From Planctomycetota bacterium (GTDB taxonomy: Bacteria > Planctomycetota > PUPC01 > JACPCR01): a stretch of DNA of 64,000 bases. Shown in pieces: positions 17,389 to 26,163 of the stretch (the first letter of the stretch is position 1; each line of letters starts with the position of its first letter). The notes beneath the pieces are model-generated. The model was given only the letters and a program-made list of their open reading frames with translations, searched no databases and was not told the DNA's origin. The stretch covers positions 1 through 64,000 of the forward strand of contig JACPCR010000060.1 of the NCBI GenBank assembly GCA_016179685.1. Reading direction: 5' to 3'. The position numbers and the translations under genes are program-made.

Positions 17389-19857
17389 ATGTCCGTCTTC
17401 CGTTTCTTGACGCGGTTGCAGAGCGAACGACGCCGCGACAATCCCATCGTGCACGTCGAGAATCTGCCGGTCCGGGAGGCCCGTTACGGCGAGCTGGGAT
17501 GGCCGCTGGCGGCGTCCGTGCAGCGGGCGCTCGAACGCCTCGGCATCGCCCGTCTCTACGCGCACCAGGCCTTGGCGATCGACCGGGTCCGCGGCGGGCG
17601 GAACACGATCCTCGTGACGGGCACGGCCTCGGGCAAGACGCTGGGCTACGTCGTGCCCATCCTCGACCGCCTGGCGTCCGAGCCGGATGCCCGGGCACTC
17701 CTGCTCTATCCCACCAAGGCGCTCGCCCAGGACCAGCTCCGCGGCCTGCTGAGATTCCATGAGGATGCCGAGCCCGATGCTTTCACCGCCGGGACCTACG
17801 ATGGGGACACCCCGGCGGACCACCGCCGGACGCTCAGGGACCGGGCGCACTGCATCTTGACGAACCCGGACATGCTGCACCGGGCCATCCTGCCGAACCA
17901 TGACCGGTGGGCCCGCTTCTTCGGCCAGCTCCGATTTGTCGTCATCGACGAGGTGCACACCTACCGGGGGATATTCGGTTCCCACGTCTCCAACGTCATC
18001 CGAAGGCTGCACCGGGTGTGCCGCCATTACGGGAGCGCGCCGGCCTTCGTCTGCTGTTCCGCCACCATCGCCAATCCCAAGGAGCTCGCGGAGCGCATCG
18101 TCCATCGGCCCTTCGAGTGCGTGGACGACGACGGATCGCCGCGGGGCCCGAAGCGTTTTGTTCTCTGGAATCCGCCGTTCCTCGACGAGGACCTCACGCA
18201 GCGCCGCGGCAGCATCGGAGAGGCCACGCGCCTCCTGGCGGATTTTGTCCGGGAACGCATCCAGACCATCGCCTTCACGCGCACGCGGCTCGGGTCGGAG
18301 CTGATCCTCCGTTACCTCCAGGACGAGCTGGGCCGCCAGGCGCCCCGGCTGGCTCGGTCCGTCTGCGCCTACCGCAGCGGGTACCTGCCCGAGGAGCGGC
18401 GTGAGATCGAGCGGCGTCTGGCCGAGGGCGAGCTGCTGGGCGTAGCCAGCACGAACGCGCTCGAGTTGGGGATCGACATCGGCGGCCTGGATGCCTGCCT
18501 CATCGTCGGATACCCGGGCAGCATCGCGAGCACCTGGCAGCAGGCTGGCCGGGCTGGCCGCGGCCTGGACGAGGCCGCCGTCTTCCTGATCGCCCAGAAC
18601 AGCCCGATCGACCAGTACCTCATGCACCATCCGGGCTACCTGTTCGGCAAGAGCCCGGAGCACGCGGTGGTGGACCCGGACAACCCGCACATCGCCATAG
18701 GGCATCTGAGATGCGCGCTGGCGGAGCTGCCGCTCGGGCCGGAGGAGCTGGACCTCTTCGGCCCCCACACGCAGGCGATGCTCGGGATTCTCCAGGAGCA
18801 CGGGCAGGCCCGGAAATCGGCCGAGCGATGGAGAAGCCGGGGCCAGGACTACCCCGCCGGAGACGTCGAGTTGCGCACGGCGACGGACACGGTCTATACC
18901 ATCCAGGACGATTCGGACGGCAACCGCGTCATCGGCACGATCGACGAGCTGGGCGCCTACGGCCAGGTCCATACCCATGCCGTCTACCTGCACGGAGGCG
19001 AGACCTATTTCGTGAACCGTCTGGACACCGAGCGGAAGATGGCCCACGTATCGAAAACGAACGTGGACTATTACACGCAGGCGGTGGACGACGACAAGAT
19101 TCTGATCGACGAGGAGGAGCAGCGCCGGCAGTGGCGGAAGACCGAGGCCTGCACCGGCGAGGTCCGCGTGACGACGAACTGGCTGATGTTCAAGAAGGTC
19201 AAGTTCCAGACGCGGGAAAGCATCGGTTACGAGGGCCTGCAGTTGCCGACCTACACGCTGGAGACCATGGCCCTGTGGCTAACAACCCCGCGCAGCGCGC
19301 TCGAGGCCTGCGCCCGGCACGGCCGCGTGGCGACCGATGGCCTCGTCGGCATCGCCAACCTGATGGTCGAAGTCCTGCCCCTGTTCGTCCTGTGCGATCC
19401 CTCCGACGTCGGCGCCGTCGTCGAATCGGCCAACCTCACCTCGCCCACCCTGTTTGTCTATGACAAGTACGAGGGGGGGATCGGCTTCGCCGAGAAGGCC
19501 TTCACATTGCTCGAGGAAATCATGCAGGCGGTGCTCCGCGTGGTGCAGGAATGCCCCTGCCGCACCGGCTGCCCATCCTGCGTCGGCTCGGCCACCACGG
19601 TCGCCACCTCGAGCGAGATCGAGGCCGGAAGCCGGGACCGTTTCCCGGACAAGGAAGCGGCGCGGATTCTTCTCCATGATTTTCTGGAGATGCCCCCCTA
19701 TGTGCCGCGGTATCCGCCGCCGGGCCCGCCCGCAGTGCCCCCGCCAACGCCGGTCGCCTCACCTGCCCCCCCTCGTGCCATTCCCAACGTGCCTCTGCCG
19801 CCTAACCTCGAAAAGAAAATCCGGAAACGCGTCCGGAAATACGAAGAGGATGCCTAA
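17389..19857 (+). CDS. MrfA/YprA-like DEAD/DEAH helicase with DUF1998 domain, second copy
   Basis: 822 residues, ATG 17389, 32 bases after mrfB. It is clearly paralogous to the protein at 13991-16330, with the same motif order: GTASGKT, VIDEVHTYRG, GYPGSIASTWQQAGRAGR and the four-Cys cluster CPCRTGCPSC. It differs by DEVH in motif II and by a proline-rich tail of about 60 residues (PRYPPPGPPAVPPP...) ending in a basic stretch KKIRKRVRKYEE. The tail may be a flexible tether. Two helicases around one nuclease suggest they are alternatives, a heteromer, or a recent duplication; the sequence does not decide. Confidence 0.9.
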   Translation: MSVFRFLTRLQSERRRDNPIVHVENLPVREARYGELGWPLAASVQRALERLGIARLYAHQALAIDRVRGGRNTILVTGTASGKTLGYVVPILDRLASEPDARALLLYPTKALAQDQLRGLLRFHEDAEPDAFTAGTYDGDTPADHRRTLRDRAHCILTNPDMLHRAILPNHDRWARFFGQLRFVVIDEVHTYRGIFGSHVSNVIRRLHRVCRHYGSAPAFVCCSATIANPKELAERIVHRPFECVDDDGSPRGPKRFVLWNPPFLDEDLTQRRGSIGEATRLLADFVRERIQTIAFTRTRLGSELILRYLQDELGRQAPRLARSVCAYRSGYLPEERREIERRLAEGELLGVASTNALELGIDIGGLDACLIVGYPGSIASTWQQAGRAGRGLDEAAVFLIAQNSPIDQYLMHHPGYLFGKSPEHAVVDPDNPHIAIGHLRCALAELPLGPEELDLFGPHTQAMLGILQEHGQARKSAERWRSRGQDYPAGDVELRTATDTVYTIQDDSDGNRVIGTIDELGAYGQVHTHAVYLHGGETYFVNRLDTERKMAHVSKTNVDYYTQAVDDDKILIDEEEQRRQWRKTEACTGEVRVTTNWLMFKKVKFQTRESIGYEGLQLPTYTLETMALWLTTPRSALEACARHGRVATDGLVGIANLMVEVLPLFVLCDPSDVGAVVESANLTSPTLFVYDKYEGGIGFAEKAFTLLEEIMQAVLRVVQECPCRTGCPSCVGSATTVATSSEIEAGSRDRFPDKEAARILLHDFLEMPPYVPRYPPPGPPAVPPPTPVASPAPPRAIPNVPLPPNLEKKIRKRVRKYEEDA

Positions 19858-19858
19858 T

Positions 19859-19994
19859 GAAATCCGCTGCGCCCCCCGGGCTCGCAGATTTCAGTTGCTC
19901 AAACTGACCCCGCTGGCGTTGCGACGAGCGAACGCCGCGTGATGCGCGGCGGCATCTGGTGTGACGCCCCCGGGGGCTGCTTCGCCATCTTTCG
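19859..19994. terminator. Hairpin-rich spacer between convergent genes
   Basis: Begins with the GAAATCCG hairpin of the composite repeat family (GAAATCCG...AGATTTC from 19859), then a stem CGCCGCG-TGATG-CGCGGCG at 19933-19951 and the palindrome GCCCCCGGGGGC at 19966-19977. It separates convergent genes, so a two-way terminator is plausible, but no U-tract is present. Confidence 0.4.
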
Positions 19995-20813
19995 CTAACT
20001 CTGAAAGACCCCGCGGACGTACTCGCGGGAAAGCTTCATGTTCTCCGCGAGGGGGCGGGTGAAGACCGTTTTCGGCTCGATGGCCAGCTCGACGAGCAGC
20101 CAGCCGCGGTATCCGGTCTCCCCGAGGAAATTCTGGATGGGCCGGTAGTCCACATCGCCGTCACCCAGTTTTTCGGTCCAGACGCCATCGACCGAATTGC
20201 GGATATGCAGGCTCTGGATGCGCGGCCCGCACTCCTTCATCAAAGCCAGGGGGTCCATGCCCCCTCGGTAAATCCAGTGAGTGTCTACACACAGGCCAAC
20301 CAGGTCCGGGTCCGTCTGCTGAAAACTGGCCCGGAATTCTTTGGCCCCGTTGCGAATCTCCGGGTCATGGTTGTGCACGTGCAGCTTCATGCCCAGTTTC
20401 TTCAACTCCGCTCCCAGCCGGTTCAGATTCGCGCACTGTACCCGGATTTCCCCGTCGGTCTTGTCCCGGCCGATGGGTGACGGGTTGTTGTTGATGGCGG
20501 ACACGCCGAGGCCAGCGGCGATTTCAGCGCCCCGGAGGATGGTCGAGATGGATTTCTCGGCGTCCCCGAGAGTGAGGAAGCTCCCGCCAGCGTAACAGGA
20601 GGGCATTCGAAGCCGGTGCTTTTCGAGAAGGGGTCGGAGGGCCGCGGCCTTCTCACGCGTGTCGAGAAGACCGAGGAAGGCCTCGAAACCCGAGTAGCCC
20701 GCCCGGGCGATTTGACCCAGCGTATCGTCCACATTATCCTCCAGCTTCCTCCCTTCCTTGCCGTAGGTCTGCATGAATACGTAAAGTTGGGTGCCTACAG
20801 GCCAGTTCGCCAT
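19995..20813 (-). CDS. Sugar phosphate isomerase/epimerase-like TIM barrel
   Basis: 272 residues, the usual length for the xylose-isomerase-like/AP endonuclease 2 superfamily. Typical metal-ligand strands are visible: KLHVHNHDPE, GLCVDTHWIYRGG and IQSLHIRNS, with LLVELAIEP near the end. Family members isomerise or epimerise sugars and inositols. It is divergent from a sorbitol-dehydrogenase-like gene, suggesting shared sugar or polyol catabolism. Start ATG 20813. The exact substrate cannot be read from the sequence. Confidence 0.88.
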   Translation of the reverse strand: MANWPVGTQLYVFMQTYGKEGRKLEDNVDDTLGQIARAGYSGFEAFLGLLDTREKAAALRPLLEKHRLRMPSCYAGGSFLTLGDAEKSISTILRGAEIAAGLGVSAINNNPSPIGRDKTDGEIRVQCANLNRLGAELKKLGMKLHVHNHDPEIRNGAKEFRASFQQTDPDLVGLCVDTHWIYRGGMDPLALMKECGPRIQSLHIRNSVDGVWTEKLGDGDVDYRPIQNFLGETGYRGWLLVELAIEPKTVFTRPLAENMKLSREYVRGVFQS

Positions 20814-20981
20814 GATGAGTCTCCTGAAGAATGAAAGTCATCGACTGAGAGGCCGCGCCGTTCCGCAGGCGGTGTTCAGCCCGCCGGCTTGCCTGAGTTT
20901 ACCTTGACAGATGGAGAAGGGAAGCTTGTCCCGTTCAACCCATTCCCGCTCTTCTCCCGGCACGGTCCGGGCTTCATTGCC

Positions 20982-22268
20982 ATGAGCAGGTACGAACGCT
21001 TCTATCGAGTGAACGAGCCTTGTCCGATCCCTGCATCCATGAAGGCGCTCGTCCTGAGCGGCATCGGCTGGGAGCACGTTGCCGTGCAGGAGATGCCCGT
21101 GCCGCGCCCCAACGAGGACCAGCTCCTGGCCCGGGTGGACGCGGCTGGCGTGTGCGCCTCGCTGTTGAAAATCATCGCCCAGGGACCCCACCACACCTAT
21201 TTCAACGGGTGGGACCCGGCTCAGTATCCGGTGACCCTCGGAGACGAAGGCGCAGTCACCCTGGTCGAGGTGGGACGGAATCTGCGGGGGCGTTACCGCG
21301 TGGGCCAACGCTTCGCCATCCAGCCGGCGGTCGAGCACCCGCCGATACAGCACCGCGAGCGGTATCGCAACGGGGGCGAGGGGATGGACAAGACGGCGGT
21401 CGGCTACACGCTGGGAGGCAACTTGGCGGAGTACATCCTGATCCAGGAGGAGGTGCTGGCGGGTGACTCGCTCGTGCCCCTTGCGGACGAAGGCGTGCCG
21501 TATTTTGCCGCGTCGATGGCCGAGCCGATCTCGTGCGTGGTCAGCTCGCAGGAGCGGCACGTGCATATCCGGCAGGAGACGCTGCAATCACCGCGCCGAG
21601 CGGACCTGGGCCTGCTACCCGGCGGGGTGTCGGTGATCGTCGGTGCAGGCGCCATGGGGAAGATTCACGCCGAGCTGGCGTTGCGCTACCGGCCCGCCCA
21701 CCTGGTCGTGACGGACCTTTCCCCAGCGCGGCTCGCTTGGGTGAAAGCGAATTTGGGCCCCAAGGCGCAGGGCCGGGGCGTCCAGCTCCACATGGCGGGG
21801 CCGGACCAGGTCGAAACCGTCATCCGGACCGTCAGTCGCGGCCGCGGCGCAGACGACATCATCCTGGCCGTGGGAGTCCGCGGGGTGCAGCAGAACGCTC
21901 TGGGATGGCTGGCGCGGGGCGGCGTGGCCAATCTCTTCGGCGGACTCAAGAAGGGCGAGCACCTCCTCGAGCTCGACGCGCTCCGAGTCCACTATGACGA
22001 TATCAAGGTCGTCGGCTCCAGCGGCGGCGTGCCCCGGGACATCGTGACCACGCTGGACCTCATGGCGAAGGGAGAAATTGACCCGGGCCGGCATGTGGGC
22101 TTCATCGGCAGCTTGGACCAGGCGCCCACGGCGCTACACTACATCGAGGAAATGAAAACCGAGGGGAAAACCGTTCTTTACCCGCACGCCCGCCGCACGG
22201 ACCTCTTTTCGGCGGAGGGCTGGACCCGCGAGAAGGAAATTCGGTTTCTCGACGAGGCGCTGGCGTGA
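20982..22268 (+). CDS. Zinc-type alcohol/sugar-phosphate dehydrogenase (MDR family)
   Basis: 428 residues from ATG 20982 (MSRYERFYRVNEPCPIPASM); a TTG at 20889 would add a low-quality extension. The N-terminal GroES-like domain has VDAAGVCASLLK, where classical zinc enzymes have GxCGSD, and GDEGAVTLVEVG, where they have GHE. The Rossmann domain has VSVIVGAGAMGKIHAELALR. The overall pattern resembles L-sorbose-1-phosphate reductase-like proteins, which are longer than ordinary MDR enzymes. The altered metal ligands make the zinc chemistry uncertain. Divergent neighbour is the sugar isomerase. Confidence 0.8.
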   Translation: MSRYERFYRVNEPCPIPASMKALVLSGIGWEHVAVQEMPVPRPNEDQLLARVDAAGVCASLLKIIAQGPHHTYFNGWDPAQYPVTLGDEGAVTLVEVGRNLRGRYRVGQRFAIQPAVEHPPIQHRERYRNGGEGMDKTAVGYTLGGNLAEYILIQEEVLAGDSLVPLADEGVPYFAASMAEPISCVVSSQERHVHIRQETLQSPRRADLGLLPGGVSVIVGAGAMGKIHAELALRYRPAHLVVTDLSPARLAWVKANLGPKAQGRGVQLHMAGPDQVETVIRTVSRGRGADDIILAVGVRGVQQNALGWLARGGVANLFGGLKKGEHLLELDALRVHYDDIKVVGSSGGVPRDIVTTLDLMAKGEIDPGRHVGFIGSLDQAPTALHYIEEMKTEGKTVLYPHARRTDLFSAEGWTREKEIRFLDEALA

Positions 22269-22525
22269 TGAAGCGCGCAACGAGCAGCAAGAAGCAGGCA
22301 GAGCGGAACATGAAGCAAGCAGAAAGCCCCGTGCCCCGCGTCTACTTGTCTGCTTGCCCTCGTGTCCCCTCGTGCCCCGTTGCCCCTTGAGTCCTGAGTC
22401 TTGAGTCCTGAGTCCTGAGAACCGAAGGTCTGAAGTCTCAATCCACTGGTCCGTGGTCCTCCTGTCCTCTGGACCTCTGGTCCCGCCCACACCCCCGTTT
22501 CGCTCCGGGGCAACCCCCGCACCTT
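22269..22525. repeat. Simple-sequence spacer with GAGTCCTGA tandem units
   Basis: Low-complexity convergent spacer. It holds C/T-rich GTCCCCTCGTGCCCC tracts and a short tandem array of the 9-mer GAGTCCTGA and variants at 22388-22418. No gene or terminator with a U-tract was seen. Confidence 0.55.
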
Positions 22526-24262
22526 TCACAGCCTCCGGACCAGTTCCTGGTGCTGTGCCCAGAGCGCCTCGGGCAAGCGGGGGCCGAATCCGTCCAGGAA
22601 GGCCTTGTGCTCCGCCGCCTCGCGGTGCCACTCGTCACGGTCCACCTTCAAGAGGGCCTCCAGCGCCGCGGCCGATAGGTTCAGGCCGTCGAGATGCAGC
22701 GAGCCCGGACGCGGCACGAGCCCGATGGGCGTTTCCACCGCCTCGCCCTGACCCTCTGCCCGCTGCAGAATCCAGAGGAGCACGCGCAGATTCTGGCCGA
22801 ACCCTGGCCAGAGGTATCTCCCGTCCGGGCCGGTCCGAAACCAATTCACGTGGAAGATGGCGGGGGGTCTTTTCAGCCTCGATCCCATGGTGAGCCAGTG
22901 GGTGAAGTAATCGGCCATGTGGTAGCCGCAGAAGGGGAGCATGGCCATGGGGTCCCGCCGCACGATGCCCGTCCTGCCCGACTGGGCGGCGGTGGTTTCC
23001 GACGCCATCGTGGCGCCCACGTAGACCCCGTGCGCCCAGTCCCGCGCCTGATAGACGAGGGGCGGCACGCGGGCGCGTCGGCCGCCGAAGATCAGGGCCG
23101 ACAGAGGGACCCCGTCCGGGTCCGCGCTCCGGGCCGACAGGCTCGGGCACTGGGCGATCGGCGCGGTGAAACGCGAGTTCGGATGCGCCGCCGGACCCTT
23201 CCCGTCCCACGGCTGGCCGCGCCAGTCCATCAGCCCCGCGGGAGGGGGACCCTCCTCCTTCCCCTCCCACCACGGCAGCCGATCCGGCGTCATGGCGACG
23301 TTCGTGAAGATGGAATTCCGCGAGATCGTCCGCATCGCGTTCGGGTTCGTCTTCTCGCTCGTCAGGGGCACGACGCCGAAGAATCCGTTCTCCGGGTTGA
23401 TCGCCCAGAGGCGGCCGTCATCACCGACGTGCATCCAGGCGATGTCGTCCCCGATGGTCCGCACGCGGTAGCCGAGCGACTCCAAGGGGCTGACCATCAT
23501 GGCGAAGTTCGTCTTTCCGCAGGCGCTGGGGAACGCGGCCGCGGCATAGGACCTTTCCCCCGAGGGCTGCTCCAGCTCCAGGATCAGCATGTGCTCCGCC
23601 AGCCAGCCCTCCTGCCGGGCCATCCAGCTCGCGAGCCTCAGGCCGAAGCACTTCTTGCTCAGCAGCGCGTTGCCGCCGTAGCCGGACCCGACGCTCCAGA
23701 TTCGGCACTCCTCGGGGAAATGCACGATGAATCGGCGGTCCGGCGATAGGTCTCCCAGGCTGTGCAGGCCAGGGACAAATCGATCCGTATCCCCGATCTG
23801 CTCCAGCGCCTCCCTTCCCATCCGCGTCATGATCCGCATGTTGGCGACGACGTAGGGGCTGTCCGTCAGTTCCACGCCCAGCCGGCGGTACGGCGATGAG
23901 GCCGGACCAAGGATGTAGGGGATCACGTAGAGCGTCCGGCCTCTCATCGATCCGTCGAGCAGGGGCCCCACCCGGGTTCGAGCCTGCGCGGGCGACATCC
24001 AGTTGTTCGTCGGACCCGCCTGCTCCCGAGTCGCCGTGCAGACATACGTCAGGTGCTCCGTCCGGGCCACGTCGCTCGGATCGCTGCGATGAAGTGTGCA
24101 GCCCGGATACCGCTCCGGGTCCAGCCGGTGCAGTATCCCCTCAGCGAGCATCTGCCCGGTCAGACGCTCGTGTTCCTCCTCCGAGCCATCACACCAGTGG
24201 ACGCGTTCCGGCCGGGTCCACCGGGCCACCTCTTCCACCCATCGTTCCAGTGGAGACGCCAT
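22526..24262 (-). CDS. pckG: Phosphoenolpyruvate carboxykinase (GTP)
   Basis: 578 residues, close to the ~600 of the GTP-dependent family. It converts oxaloacetate and GTP to phosphoenolpyruvate, CO2 and GDP, the entry step of gluconeogenesis. The kinase-1a P-loop is AAFPSACGKTN near residue 242, carrying the reactive-loop Cys. Other conserved pieces: GPTNNWMSP near 86, GSGYGGNALLSKKCF with the metal-binding Lys, RTIGDDIAWM, and NWFRTGPDGRYLWPGFGQN near the C-terminus. ATG 24262. Transcribed toward the dehydrogenase gene, 15 bases downstream of the GT39-like gene on the same strand, so the two may be co-transcribed. Confidence 0.96.
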   Translation of the reverse strand: MASPLERWVEEVARWTRPERVHWCDGSEEEHERLTGQMLAEGILHRLDPERYPGCTLHRSDPSDVARTEHLTYVCTATREQAGPTNNWMSPAQARTRVGPLLDGSMRGRTLYVIPYILGPASSPYRRLGVELTDSPYVVANMRIMTRMGREALEQIGDTDRFVPGLHSLGDLSPDRRFIVHFPEECRIWSVGSGYGGNALLSKKCFGLRLASWMARQEGWLAEHMLILELEQPSGERSYAAAAFPSACGKTNFAMMVSPLESLGYRVRTIGDDIAWMHVGDDGRLWAINPENGFFGVVPLTSEKTNPNAMRTISRNSIFTNVAMTPDRLPWWEGKEEGPPPAGLMDWRGQPWDGKGPAAHPNSRFTAPIAQCPSLSARSADPDGVPLSALIFGGRRARVPPLVYQARDWAHGVYVGATMASETTAAQSGRTGIVRRDPMAMLPFCGYHMADYFTHWLTMGSRLKRPPAIFHVNWFRTGPDGRYLWPGFGQNLRVLLWILQRAEGQGEAVETPIGLVPRPGSLHLDGLNLSAAALEALLKVDRDEWHREAAEHKAFLDGFGPRLPEALWAQHQELVRRL

Positions 24263-24277
24263 ATCAGTTCCTTGTGG

Positions 24278-25930
24278 TCAAGGTTCGGCCGCGGTCCTGA
24301 TGTCCTTCAATCGTAAAATATAAATGAATTCGGCATGCGGATCGAATCCGGCCGCGGGCAGGCCCCCGTCCTCGGCCAGTACCTGTTCATCCCGCGCCGC
24401 CGCGTTCTCGATGCGGAACGCCGGCCGGTAAAGCTCCAGAAACCGGGCCAGCCGGCGGGTGAATTCCTCCAATCCCACCGGCGCGGCGGCATCGATTTCA
24501 TTCCACAGAAAATAGTCGATGACGATATGAGTGTAGCCCTGCCGTTCCCACCGCAGGAGCAGGCGGAGGAGGTCGGTTTCCCAATTTTTCCCGCCCAGTT
24601 TTCGCGCCATCTCCTTCGAGCAGTAGCCGAAGGGCCGGGCCGTGAAGGCCTGGAACGCCCACCAGGTATGCGTCGTGCCCCCTTTTTGCAGCTCGTCCGT
24701 GAGCAGGACATCGAAGGCCTGCTGGTAGCCGGACCGCATCGTGACGAGGGCCCGGACGCGGCTTCCCTGTTCCCCGGCGCAGCCGAGCAGAAGAAGGCCC
24801 GCGACCACCGGCCCCGCGGCCTGACCCCGTGGCCAAGCCCCGAGGACCGTGGCGAAGCCCGAGGCCGCGGCCATCAGCAGCGGAAGGCAAAGGGGATGAT
24901 AGACCCTGGGGTAAGGTTGCGATGCCCTGGCGTAGGCCGCCGCCATGAAACCCGCGAGGAACAGGCCGAGCACGTCGAGGGGGCCACGCCGCCGGGCCAT
25001 CCGGACCAGCCCGATGCCTGCCAAGACCATCGGCAGAAGCCCCCCATGCGCCGAGAGCATCCGCAGGGGCCTCAGGGACAGGTTCGATTGGGCGAAGGCA
25101 TTCCCATGGTATCGAATCTGCCTCCAGAGCTCGGCATGTTCGATGAACGGCCACAGAATGGCCAGCACGATGCCGTAACCCAGGCCCAGGCCGGCCGACA
25201 GCCCGAGGAGGCCCGACGCGGCCGTTCGCCACGTCTCCCGTTTTCGCCAGGAGAAGGCCGCCAGGGCCAGGACCGCCGGGAGCAGCGTCGTCGCGACGGA
25301 ATAGTTGATGCTCAACGCGAGGCCGAAGACCAGGCCTGAAAGGCTGAATCGCAGCGCTGCGGAGCGGCACGACGCCGGCGTCACCAGGCTCTGCATGCCG
25401 CGCCCGAACAGAAGGACGCCCGACAGGAGGCACGTGAACAGGGGGCCGTCCGACAGCGCGCTCCGCTGGTAGGAGAGCGTGTAGGGCAGGAACGATGCGA
25501 GGAGCGCGGCCAGGCACGACGCGGCGGGGCCGCACCACCCCCGGACCATCCACCAGACCAGGGCGACCGCCACCAGGCCCGCTGCAGCCGATAGATAGAG
25601 CGGGGAGGTCATTCGAACGCCGAAGGCCTTGAACGACAGCACGATGAGCCCGGTGTGGCCCGGCTTGTCCTTGATCGCGTCCGCTTCCCCTCGGAGCACC
25701 TGCCAGGCCTGGTGTGCGTAATGGCCCTCGTCGGATGTGCACATCCCGCGCTCGTCCAGCCCGTAAAAACGAAGAAACGCCGCCAGCAGCAGAATCCCGG
25801 CCAGGCTGAAGCGCTCGGCCAGCCGGATCGGAACGCGCCCGTGCGCTCCCTCGCAGGGATCGAAGCGTGATGCGGAATCACCAGCCAACGCCGGTCCCCC
25901 CAGGTGGCGAGTTTGCAAGTGCACCCGCAC
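24278..25930 (-). CDS. Polytopic GT39/ArnT-like glycosyltransferase
   Basis: Up to 550 residues. After about 40 residues, FSLAGILLLAAFLRFYGLDE begins a membrane-rich protein with about ten hydrophobic segments. DERGMCTSDEGHYAHQAWQV holds the Asp-Glu dyad typical of the first periplasmic loop in the PMT/ArnT (GT39, GT83) family, which moves sugars from polyprenyl-phosphate carriers. The C-terminal soluble part is unassigned. The first possible start, GTG 25930 (MRVHLQTRHLGG), lies within palindromic element E2, so the real start is probably downstream (a TTG about 40 codons before the first membrane helix is one candidate). It is divergent from another polytopic protein. Confidence 0.78.
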   Translation of the reverse strand: MRVHLQTRHLGGPALAGDSASRFDPCEGAHGRVPIRLAERFSLAGILLLAAFLRFYGLDERGMCTSDEGHYAHQAWQVLRGEADAIKDKPGHTGLIVLSFKAFGVRMTSPLYLSAAAGLVAVALVWWMVRGWCGPAASCLAALLASFLPYTLSYQRSALSDGPLFTCLLSGVLLFGRGMQSLVTPASCRSAALRFSLSGLVFGLALSINYSVATTLLPAVLALAAFSWRKRETWRTAASGLLGLSAGLGLGYGIVLAILWPFIEHAELWRQIRYHGNAFAQSNLSLRPLRMLSAHGGLLPMVLAGIGLVRMARRRGPLDVLGLFLAGFMAAAYARASQPYPRVYHPLCLPLLMAAASGFATVLGAWPRGQAAGPVVAGLLLLGCAGEQGSRVRALVTMRSGYQQAFDVLLTDELQKGGTTHTWWAFQAFTARPFGYCSKEMARKLGGKNWETDLLRLLLRWERQGYTHIVIDYFLWNEIDAAAPVGLEEFTRRLARFLELYRPAFRIENAAARDEQVLAEDGGLPAAGFDPHAEFIYILRLKDIRTAAEP

Positions 25931-25948
25931 TTGGAAGTTGTCTACTAT
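25907..25948. repeat. Palindromic element E2 (alpha-alpha)
   Basis: Perfect core AAGTGCACCCGCACTT at 25917-25932, left arm GCGAGTT and right arm AGTTGTCTACTAT, both alpha-like but partly decayed. It lies in the divergent spacer and supplies a spurious GTG to the leftward gene. Confidence 0.8.
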
Positions 25949-26048
25949 AAAAAACTCCGGCGAAATGAGAAAACTCGATATTTCATAAGTGACCGATTCA
26001 TATGTGGTTAAGTTGGAGTGGCTCTTGAATTCCGCCAGGGTTTCCGGT

Positions 26049-26095
26049 TAGTATCCCTGTTCAGAAGTGCGGTGCACTCATGAACAGGGATACTA
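26049..26095. repeat. Palindromic element E3 (beta-beta)
   Basis: Outer arms TAGTATCCCTGTTCA and TGAACAGGGATACTA pair perfectly over 15 bases around the reduced core GAAGTGCGGTGCACTC. This is the clearest beta-beta copy, about 100 bases from E2. Confidence 0.85.
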
Positions 26096-26163
26096 GGCTT
26101 CGCCCTGAGACGTTCGTCAGCTCCCATGCGCTTCGCTCTTGAGCACAGCGATTGAAATTCCGA

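Noticed and set aside
17254..19047. 597-residue minus-strand open frame
   Set aside because: Mirror of the second helicase gene; no recognisable motif.
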